Shown: positions 13,250 through 25,025 of the stretch, piece by piece
Layout: each line of letters opens with the position of its first letter
Position numbering within the stretch: position 1 is the first letter of the stretch
Assembly: GCA_934045905.1 (NCBI GenBank)
Contig: OW203764.1
Coordinates: 34,823,629 to 34,887,628, forward strand
Length of the DNA stretch: 64,000 nucleotides
Origin: Leuctra nigra
Lineage: Eukaryota; Arthropoda; Insecta; Plecoptera; Leuctridae
Reading direction: 5' to 3'
The notes under the pieces: model-generated
What the model saw: only the letters and a program-made list of their open reading frames with translations
Told to the model about the DNA's origin: nothing
Databases searched by the model: none
Program-made: the position numbers and the translations under genes

Positions 13250-13380
13250 CGCTGTCAGATTTGTTTATTCCCATACCTTTATATTGGCTACTATGGCAGC
13301 CTTTTCTTATGCAAGAGTGTAAAGTTTGTTGCCATAGCAACCCAATGAAAGGTATAGGGGATACACAAATCTAACAGCTG
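13250..13380. mobile_element. Small MITE-like element with X-box-like core
   Basis: Imperfect terminal inverted repeats: the left end reads CGCTGTCAGATTTGT..CCCATACCTTT, and the right end read backwards is CAGCTGTTAGATTTGT..CCCTATACCTTT. The element is about 131 bp. Its interior holds GTTGCCATAGCAAC (13328-13341), which fits the RFX X-box consensus. No clear target duplication was found. Confidence 0.55.
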
Positions 13381-13660
13381 TCCATCAATCTCATATACCT
13401 ATAGAGTGATTACTAATGGAAGAAAGTCATGAAATTAAGTATACATAATAATAAATTCGTATGAGAAAAGTGATTTTTCTATTAATTTAGCCTGAAAACA
13501 TTTTCCCTCCAGTCTTATTGTGACGTCACATGAAAGAAACATAAAGATTATCTGGAAAATCACATGCCATGTGATTTCTTTTAAATACCGGAACTAACTT
13601 GATATTTCGAAATCGTCACTCTTCGACATTTACAGCATAGGTACAAAAAGCAATAACATA

Positions 13661-13921
13661 TTCCCACAAATAAGTGATACGTGATGGAGCCACTTCTAAT
13701 TTTTTTGTTTTTACATTTCGTGTTTCCATAAAGCAGTGAAAAAACAAAAAACAAATGAAATTGATATTGATATTTAGTTATAAATTTACTTTCTTGGCCA
13801 TAACAAACAACTATATCAAATATTTTTATTTTTATTTATGCAAATGCGCCCTTGATAGCCGCCATTTACCTAGTACCACAAAATCCACCAGAGGTCAGTT
13901 GTGTTCCTTATTTTCTCGAAT
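13661..13921 (-). mobile_element. Interspersed repeat R1, inverted copy
   Basis: Reverse-complement copy of 8733-9032, about 4.6 kb away, with several small indels. The two copies are an inverted pair that could pair in a long transcript. No ORF of note. Confidence 0.75.
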
Positions 13922-14463
13922 AGATTTGATGGGAAGGATTTCTTTGTTCCAAAAAGCAGTAGCATGAGACTTCTGCAACTTCATTCCTATTGGCCATCGT
14001 AAATCAAAAGCATTTGTAGTCATAGTTTCTGTTGGAATCTCATAACATGATTCGAACATTGCTCATCCTCTTTATCAGCAAGATACGGAGCTTCTGAATA
14101 ATCCGGTGCGCCGCGGTTACAGCTCCCTGGCAACTTGACCACCCAGAGAGTAAATCATCCCTTAACCGTCAATTGAAATGGGTCAGTCGCATAATTATGT
14201 TATAATGTGTTCGGTTTCCTTCCGTCTTGACACGTGATCAATTCCGATTCTCACGGAGATCTCGCGCTCAAAGTCTTGCCAAGGAAGTGACAAATAGAAT
14301 CTGATTTAACAAGCGGTTTTGGACGTAGATCTTTAGGTGTTCTAAGGAAAATCCGCTTGCAATAACGCTTTGTGATTCTGAATCATGAATTCTTAAATGA
14401 GTAGCCATGGATATAAGGAGCAAGTCAAAGTCAAATAATTTTGAAAATATATTGATGGATGTA

Positions 14464-14673
14464 CACTCGGCCAAACATAAATTGATCGTTGATCAAATTA
14501 GATTGACTGATAAATGTTAGATTGCACCATCCAAAGTCAGTCCAAGCGATCTCCTTGTCTTACTCTAGTAGGTGACCTCACATTTCAACGATAATAACAA
14601 GCTTTGATTGGTATGGGACATGACCAGCAGTCATTCAAATTTGATCAACGATCAATTTATGTTTGGTCGAGTG
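14464..14673. mobile_element. MITE with ~36-bp terminal inverted repeats and TA flanks
   Basis: The ends read CACTCGGCCAAACATAAATT and, inverted, CACTCGACCAAACATAAATT, continuing into GATCGTTGATCAAATT on both sides. TA directly flanks each end (14462-14463 and 14674-14675), as expected for a TA target duplication. The interior word CTAGTAGGTGACCTCACATT links it to diverged relatives at 34536-34754 and 41444-41637. No ORF. Confidence 0.75.
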
Positions 14674-14814
14674 TACCTTAATTTTATAGTACGAGTGCTA
14701 ATATTTATCGCGGATTTATAAATTCATCTTACATGTACTAATAATTCTTTGCTCTTGACCAAATTGTCTACGTTATAGTTGGGTTGTATATAGTGGGGTT
14801 TTAATACTTCCCTG

Positions 14815-14957
14815 GGGCCCTATTCTAGAACTATTGAATTCACAATTCAGATGGAATTCGATTCCATGCAATGTGTATCCTTATGGCCGTGAGCCGGATT
14901 CCATCAGAATGGAACTGGGGTTTTCCTAATTCCATTCTTATGGAATCCGGCGTTCTA
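14815..14957. mobile_element. Possible small inverted-repeat element
   Basis: It starts CTGGGGCCCTATTCTAGAAC and ends with a related inverted GGCGTTCTAGTTA. Inside, GGATTCCATCAGAATGGAA is followed by an inverted TTCCATTCTTATGGAATCC. The CTGGGGC..ATTCTA start resembles the element at 54379-54476. Boundaries are approximate. Confidence 0.35.
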
Positions 14958-15222
14958 GTTACGCAAAAGAATAGCCGGAAAATGAATTTTATGTCGATGA
15001 AATTTTTAGTAACTTTTACCCAGGCGCTTTGATTTGGTATGTAAAAATATTTTCAAAAAAATGTGAGTAGGTGTGAAATATGCTTTTCATATTCAATTTC
15101 AAATTGCATTATGAGTGGTTGATTTTGAAATCAGCCCATCTTGAGACAAACGTGCCAAATTCCCTTCTCAATTATTTCACAATCTGAGAGAAAATAGTCA
15201 AAATGTTCGATTCTATGACGGG

Positions 15223-15352
15223 GTAGGACCTGCTTTGAACTTTGAATTAGACTATCGATGTAAGTGGACACACAGCGCGAATTCCACAGCCAATAGGATG
15301 CACTAACTTCCACTAACTATCGATAGTTAACTCAATCCAAAGTTGGTCCTAC
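15223..15352. mobile_element. MITE-like element of 130 bp
   Basis: Ends GTAGGACCTGCTTTG and, inverted, GTAGGACCAACTTTG, continuing into an inner pair around ACTATCGAT / ATCGATAGT. No ORF. Target duplication not resolved. Confidence 0.6.
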
Positions 15353-16809
15353 ACGGCCTTTGAAAACTTCTGTCCAAACTTCCGAAGAAAAATCAGAACA
15401 AGAATTACGAGCGTATCCAAACGGATATAAAGATAAGTAGAAATATTATCATGAAACGTTTAGAAAAGCATGTTTTGTATAGTTAATTAGTGTGTTTTTT
15501 CACTGGTTATGTTGCGTTTTGACGAGTTTGATTATCTGGTATGTAAACGTTTTGCAACTGCACTCCAGAGACAAGCTGTCAAAATGAACATGTAAAAGAA
15601 TTCCGTCAAACAACTAAGTGCGAATTAACACAGAGAGTTAGCTATCTTTTTTATAATTACAGAATGTGTAAAGCATTGTTTTCAGAAAACTTACTGCAAG
15701 GTGTAAACATCTTAAACTTGCATACATAAAGGGATGAGAAGAAACGGCATCTTGTTATCAACCATTCTCTTAAAACGCAATTAATTTCATATTTAAAAAA
15801 ATTATGAAGGGAAGAGAAATATACGGTTATTTACCTTCTAAAGAGATCTTCAGAACTTAATGGTCCACGAAATCAAATTATATTGAAGAAAAACAAATGA
15901 TAAGTAATTGTCTGGTTGGAAACATCGCTGTTTACAAGACGGCGAGTGCGATATTTGCAACGTAGGTGAACCGCTGGAGAAAGTTTTTTTGAAGATTCAT
16001 GTAAAGTTCGGGGAAACGATCAAAAACTTCTTCGAGCAAATAAATCACGCGAGCGTAGCGAACGTCTCACTTCAACACTTTTGGCTCACATCTCAGTTTT
16101 CTCATTCTGTTTGCGACAATAAGTTAGACAGTTCCCCTGATCGAAATGTTCAAACGCATATTAAACACTAAGCATATAAAATATATTTTTATGTTCCGAG
16201 CAACACACAATTTTCTAAAATTATTATAATTTAAAAATAAGTAAAAAAACCAATGTGGAAATATAAAAAAGACGTATAGATACGTTCTGCGGGTCACTAT
16301 GAATCGGACCAAGTAGGTAGAAATTGTTCTACTTCCATTCAAACTAACCTGCATATTTGTATGCTTATAATTTAAAATATAATTTGTTCCTAGCAAATGA
16401 TAATAATAATAATTATACACGGATTATCATAAAGAACTATATAAATATCAACTAGGCAATGAGAAGAACCATGAGATCCGGCTTAGAGCGTCCGCCATTT
16501 TTCTTTGGATGAGCAAAGTCGCCGTGGCCACAGAACGTCAGGAAATCTGATTGTTCCCTGAATTGTTTTATTTGATTGATCGTCGTAACTAACTGAGCTA
16601 GCTATATGTCAATTAGCTGATGGATCATTAATTCAGAAGTTTCAACAACCCGTGTTGATGCTCTACATGTAAAAGTATTAGCATGTTTCCCACTCCATTG
16701 TTCTGACTTAATCAGCGAGCGCTGCTTTTCAAACTTTCCCCTCAAATCTTGATTTTTCCCCTTATACCTATCTGTTCATTCATTTCATTTATTCATTTTT
16801 GTTGGCTTA
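15353..16809. other. Non-coding stretch, nothing recognised
   Basis: AT-rich. The small ORF at 15908-16171 has no family I recognise. CGCGAGCGTAGCGAACGTC near 16047 may be a remnant of the GCTCG repeat family. Confidence 0.45.
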
Positions 16810-17000
16810 AGCCCCATTTACACGGTGCAATTTCTTGAACAAATACTGTGTCACATTCCCATTTTTCATACAATTTTGTTAATACACGACGCAACTTTCT
16901 GTCACAGAACTTAAAACATGTTCTAATTTCCATTCAAGAAGCGTGACACATAAGTGTGGTACAGAAGTTGTACAAGAAATTGCACCGTGTAAATGGGGCT
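16810..17000. mobile_element. 191-bp MITE with TTA target duplication
   Basis: Terminal inverted repeats of about 27 bp start AGCCCCATTTACACGGTGCA and continue into ATTTCTT on both ends. TTA flanks both sides (16807-16809 and 17001-17003). A 3-bp TWA target duplication is typical of PIF/Harbinger elements, so a non-autonomous relative is the simplest reading. No ORF. Confidence 0.85.
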
Positions 17001-17104
17001 TTATAATACATAGTATATATTTGATGATGGACACTGCCGTAAGCCACGCTTGTTTGCTGCACGATACTTGTAATACAGATCTCTTGATCAAGTTGAATAT
17101 ACAA

Positions 17105-17390
17105 ACAGACGTACAAGGTGCACATATGGTAAATATTTCATCAAAAACGATGCAGCCACGTAGGCTGTGGCCTCACATCAGTTTCTTTTATAGAAAATTA
17201 TAATAAAATCAAAATGAAAATAATCAGACAGAGATTGTGTATTTCACGATATTTACCGCCCTCTAGCTCACAGCGGCGAACCTTCTTGTTGGAAAGTCTG
17301 GTAAGTCTGCTAAGTCGGCCATAAGACATTTGAGAACAATCATTATTGAGATCAAGTTAGGCGGAAATAAAGAGTATAACGGCTTCAATG
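17105..17390 (+). mobile_element. Diverged fragment of the composite element tail
   Basis: Matches the tail of the elements at 3909-7460 and 54734-57088 in order: a TATGGTAAA word, GTAGGCTGTGGC, then ATTTCACGAT, CCGCCCTCTAG, GGCCATAAGACATTT, ATTGAGATCAAGTTAGGCGG. The tandem array and the terminal hairpin are absent, so this is an old partial copy. Confidence 0.65.
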
Positions 17391-17993
17391 AGAAGTTTGA
17401 CCGCGATTCTAAAGATCTACTGTAATATAGTATAATTGAATGCACTAGCAATAGTACCTACTGTATATGTAGGTATATCAATGATATTCAATATTTATAT
17501 CGGTAAACATATTTGGGTGTAATTCAAATATTTATATTTGACCATCAATGATGTAAACAAACACATCAAACTTCATAAGATCATGTGGTCATGAATGTGC
17601 AACTAAAACAATGTTTTTGTTAATTTGTGTTCAATATTGTTGTGTGGCATTGACTCTGAATATCATCTAAAAGGTTTAAGTTGAGAATAAATAAAACTAA
17701 AAATAACTAAGGAACACACGGACAAAGACGAGCGTGTCAAAAGGGCCGAATGAACATTGGCATTGCTCCGATCAAAGTTTGCTTGTCAATAATTGGTAAA
17801 AAAAAATACCGTAATTCTTCTATAGTTTCTAACCATGAGCTAATCAAGTTTGTAGACAACTTATAAATTGTCGACCAGAACAGGGGCTGAATATTTATGG
17901 TCTCATCTCAATGGTACGACATTTCATAAATAGATATTGTCCCTACTAGAAAGCGCTCGGTGTAACTAAGAAAACATAACCTCATTGGTGTAA

Positions 17994-18030
17994 CCAAAGA
18001 TATTATGAAAAGTATTCATAATATCTTTGG
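17994..18030. repeat. Perfect 16-bp inverted repeat, 5-nt loop
   Basis: CCAAAGATATTATGAA, loop AAGTA, then its reverse complement. It lies in a stretch with fragments of the GCTCG family (AAGCGCTCGGTGTAAC at about 17951 and GGAGACGCTCGCTTCTC near 18179). Confidence 0.7.
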
Positions 18031-18199
18031 TGTAACCGTTGATGAGTGATGAGTGAGAGTGAAACATATACATTCATATTGTATTGAAATATGATCCACT
18101 CAATCAACATAAAAGTATCTGCTTTCAAAAAACCTCTGATAAAAAAAACAAAAAACAATGTGTTTAAAAGGGCCGAATGGAGACGCTCGCTTCTCTTGC

Positions 18200-18583
18200 T
18201 CAATAATTATTAATAATGCTGTTATAATATTTTATTATTTCCGTAGTGCCAATAAGTAATCTCAAAGTTAAATCCCACCTATCATCTTCGATCATCATTT
18301 CTTTGATACGGAAACGTTGATTTGACACAAGGCGACCCAAGTTCCTCAGCGAATGGTCGCACATTTGGATGTACGTCAGAGCAAACTGCCCATCGAGTCG
18401 GAATGCTTTCGCCTTCACACGCATCAATATCAATAATACTTTGTTTCGTCCATTTTGCGTGGGATTTATTAATACATCAAACGAGTTTGTAAAGTACCTT
18501 ATTCTCGTCTCGATTTTTTTAACATTCAAAAAATTGGAATACGCTAGAGCGCATAATAATACGGTCGTATTCATATCCCTCAA
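18200..18583 (-). CDS. Unrecognised 127-codon ORF, probably chance
   Basis: The longest ORF outside repeats and the receptor gene. It has a mixed, protein-like composition without low complexity, but I recognise no family, signal peptide or clear membrane segment. In DNA of this composition an ORF of this length is expected about once in 64 kb by chance, and there are no flanking exons or promoter. It is listed only because it is the best non-repeat candidate. Confidence 0.1.
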   Translation of the reverse strand: MRDMNTTVLLCALAYSNFLNVKKIETRIRYFTNSFDVLINPTQNGRNKVLLILMRVKAKAFRLDGQFALTYIQMCDHSLRNLGRLVSNQRFRIKEMMIEDDRWDLTLRLLIGTTEIIKYYNSIINNY

Positions 18584-19199
18584 TAATCAAAGCACTACAA
18601 TAGAATCAATGACGAATACAGAATATTGTAACGAATAACCGGATTCAAACATTTCCTTTGATCACAGAGTAACTGCTATAAACTCAAATAAGTGGATTAA
18701 ATGAGGAGGTCTTCTGTGATGAAATCTAAATATTACACTTCTCGATATGTATTGATAAACCATAGAACGAGGCGAGTCCATGTTTTTACTGTGATTCAAT
18801 GGTTGGTTTACAACATCTTGGTTTGCAAGTAGTAAAGAAGAACACGGTTTTATGTTGAACTTTAGTACGTAAGGTTACCTCTAATCCATATTTTCCTTTA
18901 TGGGATTGTTTAATATTTGATTGTTGCTGCACATCAGGCAACACATTTCTCCACAGCTCTTCACCTTGCAACTTTCATTCACAAAATCATTAACACTGGC
19001 GTAAACTTGACGGTAGTAAAGATAATCAGAATGGAAGAAAGTTGGAAACTGATTCTACGATTATTCTAATAATTGCCTGGCGAAAATAGTAGTTAACTTT
19101 TCATTTGAAATTGCAAACATCTTTGACCCAGTTAGGTGTACAAATAATATACGACCCAAAATAAATTCCACCCGAAGAAAACTATTATCGTGGCCTCTG

Positions 19200-19400
19200 T
19201 GTGATTTTCTGTTCGTCTCTGTTTGTTTTATTGTCGTCGCGACGGAGCTGTGCTCGACGGCGCAGGTATTATTGGGCGCCGCGACGCCGAGCCCCGCGGG
19301 GGAATCCCGAACAAAGAGCGTCCCGACGTCTCTGCTACATGTTGATCCGAGGAACCGAGCTCGAGCCCACAACAACGGCGAACAAATACATGACACTTTC
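19200..19400. other. GC-rich CpG patch
   Basis: About 150 bp of CpG-rich sequence (CGTCGCGACGG, GGGCGCCGCGACGCC, CCCCGCGGGGG) in AT-rich DNA. It overlaps ORFs of 111-112 codons on both strands. No domain is recognisable in either. It could be a promoter, an exon of an unknown gene or a chance island. Confidence 0.25.
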
Positions 19401-19892
19401 GAGTAGTGTTACGTCCATCGTCACTTTAAATTGCAACCGCAAGCACGCCACGTTAGAACACTGGCATGACATGTTTACAGAACATAGTCACATTTTAGAA
19501 AATCGATATGGTAAATGTCAAATTTTCTTTTTAAAATAAGTAGATAATATCCCTTAATAATAATATTCCTGTGTAGTGATGATAATTGAATAACATAAAT
19601 GAGCTTACGGACGTTTTCCGTCGGAAAAGTACACGACTCTTCAATGAACCAGAAATTTGATACAACATATGGTTTTTATAGCGACGATTTTCAATACATC
19701 TTTATGTGAGTTTGTTTTATTTAAGTACACAAAATTTTATGTTTAAATTGCGGTACATACAGTAATTTAATGTTGTTTTGGCATATTTGCAGTGGAGTCA
19801 TATTTTTCGCAGCTTTTTGGTTGTTATTTGCAGTTTATTTAAACAAATTGCTGAAGGCTATGCTATCTATGAGTTAGATGGTACATAAAACG

Positions 19893-20600
19893 TTAATGTT
19901 GTTTGGAATATTTCAGGATTGAATGTTGGTGGAGTTTTAACAAATCCATATTTCCCGTAAAGTTAAACCAGTGGAGGAATATATGCTTGACCAGAAGAAT
20001 ATTGAAAGACTTAAAATTTAAAGAAAATCTGTTAGATTTAAATAAATATTCGAACCCCACCACACCCCACCTCCCCACCCCCTACTCTCACACCCCCACA
20101 CGCAACCAAAGCTAGATTTCACTTCTCATTATATGCCTCTATTGTTGTCCGTTACATTGAATATTAATATCATAATTTATCCTAAAAACTTCAACCATTT
20201 ACACTTATAAAAAGCGTGAGTAAATAATAGAATGTGTAGTACCTAAATGGTAAACAATGGATCTATATTATGTTGCTAGGTTAATTGGGGAAAATTTGGA
20301 ATAAAATATGTCCTCACATGTTGTGATCTAAGATTTTGGAAAGAAGTTAAAGATTGTTTGTGACATAAGACATAAGACTCAATAGGCTCGTGTGCATAAG
20401 ACTCAATAATGACATGACACTCCTATTAGAATATGACTGTCAACAATGGAAACCTTGACAACGGTATGCGTTTGTTGTCGTTTAACATGCTAAATCCACC
20501 GACCTCGTTTCGTAACTCCATTTCCAAAAGTAGTGAAGCGATTATGTTGACAATTTATATGATTTTAGGCTTAAAATAACGAGCTAAAGAATGCACTTTC
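19893..20600. other. Non-coding stretch with G-quadruplex-prone tract
   Basis: Mostly AT-rich. At about 20055-20103 the plus strand is a run of C tracts separated by A/T. On the minus strand this gives GGGGG, GGGGGTGGGG, GGTGGGG and GGTGGGG blocks, able in principle to form a G-quadruplex. Confidence 0.45.
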
Positions 20601-20739
20601 CTTGCGTCTGCGTGTAATTCTATTTCCAAGTGAAACGGAGTTACTGCGAGTGTCTCAGGAGTTAGCGATAGTTTGAATGTGAACTCACGCAGCCTGGGCG
20701 AACGGTCCTTTGGGCCGCAGCAGTGATGTATTGGCCGCC

Positions 20740-20910
20740 ATGAGCAGGACGCACCAGGTAGCGACCACCTCCTGGACGCCCAATCTGCTCCTGTACAGCT
20801 GCATCGTCGTCGGCTCAGTGCATCGCGTCCGTCTTCGTCGTCGTCATCGTCGTCGTTCACTACGTCTCAGCGGGGCGATGTCACAGGACAGCCATGACGA
20901 GGGTAGTTGA
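20740..20910 (+). CDS. Possible first coding exon in a GC-rich island (very tentative)
   Basis: The 20690-21100 region is strongly GC- and CpG-rich. An ATG at 20740 sits in an ideal initiation context (GCCGCCATGA). The 56-codon ORF has a hydrophobic block (NLLLYSCIVVGSV) near residues 15-27 that could be a signal peptide or anchor, then turns arginine-rich through a CGTCGT repeat, which looks non-coding. If real, it would be a first exon spliced before the CGT repeat to exons I cannot find. Minus-strand ORFs over the same bases (acidic run) are equally unsupported. Confidence 0.15.
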   Translation: MSRTHQVATTSWTPNLLLYSCIVVGSVHRVRLRRRHRRRSLRLSGAMSQDSHDEGS

Positions 20911-21854
20911 CTAGGTGCCCGTCAGTGAGGGAGTGTGTCCGACGGTCCTCGGTTCGCACCTCGACTGTTGCATGCGCAGATTGGTTCGAAACCACCCCGG
21001 GAAGCGAGGGCCTCCCTCAGCTTGCGCCCCGGCTACTGATGTATTGATCGTCCACCAGCAGCGCCAGCCCTGGGACGGGTTGGGACCGATATGGGCGGGG
21101 TACTCTATATATGTGACCATGTGGACCATGTATGGATGTACCTTTGTATATGAAATATAGATGAGATTGCGCTCACCTATACCTGAGAGTTGAATTACGC
21201 TCAGGTTAAATTCAAAGTTTTTTTACCGCTGTCAGCATCAAATTTCCCTCTAATTTGAACTAATAATTTTTTTTGTGATAGGTATATTAAGGGGCTACTA
21301 GAGATATTTTTACATCAAAGCACAGTAATTAAAAAAATATTTTTCATTGTGATACATTTTTTTGTTGAGAATATCAACAGCGTCATCTCGGCGGTGGAGA
21401 GAGTCGACGCATCACAATGCTGTGACGTCACTGCCGATGGAACAATAAGCTGGTAGCCAATGGCAACGCGCTTGCTGTGTATATATTATATTAAGTATCA
21501 TTTTCATCAGACATCTCATACAACGCTGGAGCCTCGGCAATTACCAGCTCACTCACAAGCGACCATTTTAAAATTAATTCAAGCAACTTTAATAAAGTTC
21601 GTTGTAAGAATAGCGTATTATATTTATCCTTTGATCTGATAATGAAGACACATGAAGATTTGAAAACGACGTGGCGAAGTAAATTTTAGTGAACTTTTGA
21701 ACAACCATTTTGAAACCACTATATAAACTGTTTACCTGAACGGAGATCGATTCTGACTCAAAATGTTATTTGCGTGTGCAAACGAAAGTCATTAATACAT
21801 TCCCTAAAACAAATGAGTATTTTTATTTACACATCACAAATTTAAAATATTGTA

Positions 21855-23915
21855 ATACTCCAGTCACTTTATGATTTGACCCCAAACTAATTATTTCTAA
21901 AAATGTTTTTTGACAATATTATTGAAGTCAACCCACATAACTCATAAACGAAAGTTGACCAAATTTTGGGCCGCCATTTTGTTTTTATCAAGTGTTTTGA
22001 CAAAATCACCATATAATTTTTCACTTGAAAATGTGAAGCAAATTTTTACTTTCAATATTTTTTTATTTTTTTGCAATGTTTTGTGCAACTCCAAAAAAAT
22101 AATCAGCTTGATCGCATTCATTGTTATCCAATCATATTCATTTAAATACTAAAACATCAATTTTATTAAAACTGCTCTAGTCAAGTCGTCATTTAAGTTA
22201 TCGACTTCATTTTTGCTCTGAAATATTCCTCACTTGATACACTATGACATATAAAAAGTTTACCGAAATCGGCTATTTATAGCCATTTTTTCTCAAGACA
22301 TTTTCTACTTACATTGACAAAAATTTTGATTCCACATTCATTTTAAGATTTAAAGCACATGCTAATTGAAAATAAAAATAAAATAATAACTATTTTGATC
22401 CGTTAAATATAGTTAACAAATAAAAATAATTATAGACATTTTTGAGCAGCCATTTTGTTTTTACAGATAATTATGTAGAAATCACGTATTAATTTTTATA
22501 CTTATAATGTTTGAATTTCCGGTTAATTTATTACGTGACTAATTATTGTTGGAAATATAGAGAATCGAGAAAAAATAATTGTCGCCATTGCTTTTGTTAT
22601 TTGGCAGGTAATTTCCTTCTTGCAAATAACCTCAAATAATTCAAAACGGCTCTAAAACGACAGCCATTTGAGCTATTGGCACAAAATTTTCAGAAATTGT
22701 ACATCACGTGGTACATTATGACATATTAAAAATTTACTAAAATCTAACTATTGTGAAATAAACATTTGACTAAAGAAGGTATTTTAAAAAATATGATAAT
22801 TATTAATGTTTTTTAAATTTTACTTCAAATTTTTAACACCGATATAACTGCGACGCTTTTAATAAATTACATTTTATTATGGTCCACCTAAGCAACTTTA
22901 TGAACGAAAGTTTACCAATTTTTAGGCAGCCATTTCGATTTTACAGATTTTTTGTCACATAATTATCAAATTTTTAAACGACCTTCTTTTGTTAATAGTT
23001 TATTTCACAATCGTTAGATTTAAGTAAATTTTTAATATGTCATAATGTACCACGTGATGTACAATTTCCGAAAATTTTGTGCCAATAGCTCAAATGGCTG
23101 TCGTTTTAGGGCCGTTTTGATTTATTTGAGGTTATTTGCAAAAAGGAAATTACCTGCCAAATAACAAAAGCAATGGCGACAATAATTTTTTCTCGATTCT
23201 CTATATTTCCAACAATAATTAATCACGTAATAAATTAACCGGAAATTCAAACATTATTAGAATAAAAATAAATACGTGATTTCTACAAAATTATCTGTAA
23301 AAACAAAATGGCTGCTCAAAAATGTCTATAATTTTTTTATTTGTTAACTATATTTAACGGATCAAAAACGTAATTTTTTATTTTTATTTTCAATTAGCAT
23401 GTGCTTTAAATCTCAAAATGAATGTGGAATCAAAATTTTTGTCAATGTAAGTAGAAAATGTCGTGAGAAAAAATGGCTATAAATAGCCGATTTCGGTAAA
23501 CTTTTTATATGTCATAGTGTATCAAGTGAGGAATATTTCAGAGCAAAAATGAAGTCGATAACTTAAATGACGACTTGACTAGAGCAGTTTTTATAAAATT
23601 GATGTTTTTGTATTTAAATGAATATGATTGGATAACAATGAATGCGATCAAGCTGATTATTTTTTTAGAATTGCACAAAACATTGCAAAAAAATAAAAAA
23701 ATATTGAAAGTAAAAATTTGCTTTACATTTTTAAGTGAAAAATTAAACGGTGATTTTGACAAAACACTTGATAAAAACAAAATGGCGGCCCAAAATTTGG
23801 TAAACTTTCGTTTATGAGTTATGTGGGTTGACTTCAATAATATTGTCAAAAAACATTTTTAGAAACAATTAGTTTGGGGTTGGACCCCTTTTTTCAGTAA
23901 AATGACTGGAGTATA
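21855..23915. mobile_element. 2.06-kb near-palindromic foldback element
   Basis: Two arms of about 920 bp (21855 to about 22780, and about 22982 to 23915) are reverse complements with few differences, around a ~200-bp spacer. The outer ends read ATACTCCAGTCA. Each arm encodes the same short peptide in opposite directions, an effect of the palindrome. Within the arms and spacer there are diverged internal repeats (AAACGAAAGTTNACCAA.. with GCCGCCATTTTG or GCAGCCATTT). No transposase ORF, so it is a non-autonomous foldback element or a foldback duplication. Confidence 0.85.
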
Positions 23916-24889
23916 ATTAAACTTGACGTATTGAGTTCGAGTCCTTATTAACTTTGAACTTAAGAATACATCGAGTTATGTTTTATTTTGAATTGATTAT
24001 TTAGAAACTTGACTCTGTTTCCTGAATAGAACAACAGACATTATAAAATAAGATAGAATAATGATACTACTAAACGCTGGAGATGAAAACTCTCTAATCT
24101 TTACTCGAATGAGTTGACATTTGCCAGAAGAATTCAAATCTTTTTTTGGTGAAATATTTCCCACTGCGATAATCTCTACTTGGAATGAGTCGAGACAAAG
24201 TGTGGGGCATCAATTATTTTGCGGAAGTTTTCGACATTCGGATCCTCGCGAAGCTGCAGCAAGACGATGACTTATGATGCGAAGGATCTGCTCAAAGACG
24301 ACGAGAACAGTGGAAGAAAACCCTGGCTAGTTTACCATCGAAAGAGGGTTAAAAACACTTGTGTTTTTAGAAACCTCCGCAAGTTGCTTTTTCATCGGAT
24401 CGATGGTTGCCTCCAGAATTTGTTTTTTGACCATCAATTAATTTAACTGGGAAATTAATCACATTTACCTTCTAAATGGAGGAGAATTTTGTCATAGTTA
24501 AAAAAACCTGAGGTTTAATTTTAGAGATAGAAACTTTCAGAGGAATGTTTCTTAATGATCATCGACGAAGCGTAAACAGCATTTTTAGGTTATGTTCATG
24601 AGTTTGTTTACATCTTGGTTTTGACCTTTAAAAAGATTACCTACGTTTTGTACTAGAGAATGAAGAAGAATTAACTAATTTCAACTATATATTACAATTA
24701 TATTCAAGTTCTTATAACTATAGCGTTTTATAATAGTCTACATCGGGAGTAAGACAAATTATGAGTAATAAAATTAGGGAAAATATGGTAGAGATTGAAT
24801 TATAAGATTGGAGGAGTGCGGAGTATACCATAATTATGAAGTAATCATTATGAAGTAATCCATAAAGATGATTGATAAGAACCGGATTT

Positions 24890-25025
24890 CGAGAAGAGTG
24901 TTGAACATGATGATCCACGAAGAGTTGGAAGACCCAGAGAGAGGTGGAGAAATCAAGTCAAAGTTAGAGGAGAAATATGGGAAGAAGTAGAAAAAGAGAT
25001 GAGAGAAGTGGAGGGAGATGGTTGA
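24890..25025 (+). pseudogene. Possible LINE reverse-transcriptase tail remnant
   Basis: One frame reads KSVEHDDPRRVGRPRERW followed by RNQVKVRGEIWEEVEKEM and a stop. The GRPRxRW signature followed by a charged helix is common at the C-terminus of non-LTR retrotransposon polymerases. Only this short piece is visible and nothing upstream is recognisable, so it is probably a 5'-truncated relic. Confidence 0.35.

Noticed and set aside
21910..23849. Two matching ~80-103-residue proteins on opposite strands
   Set aside because: They are the two arms of one palindrome, and their AT-rich composition gives hydrophobic peptides by chance.
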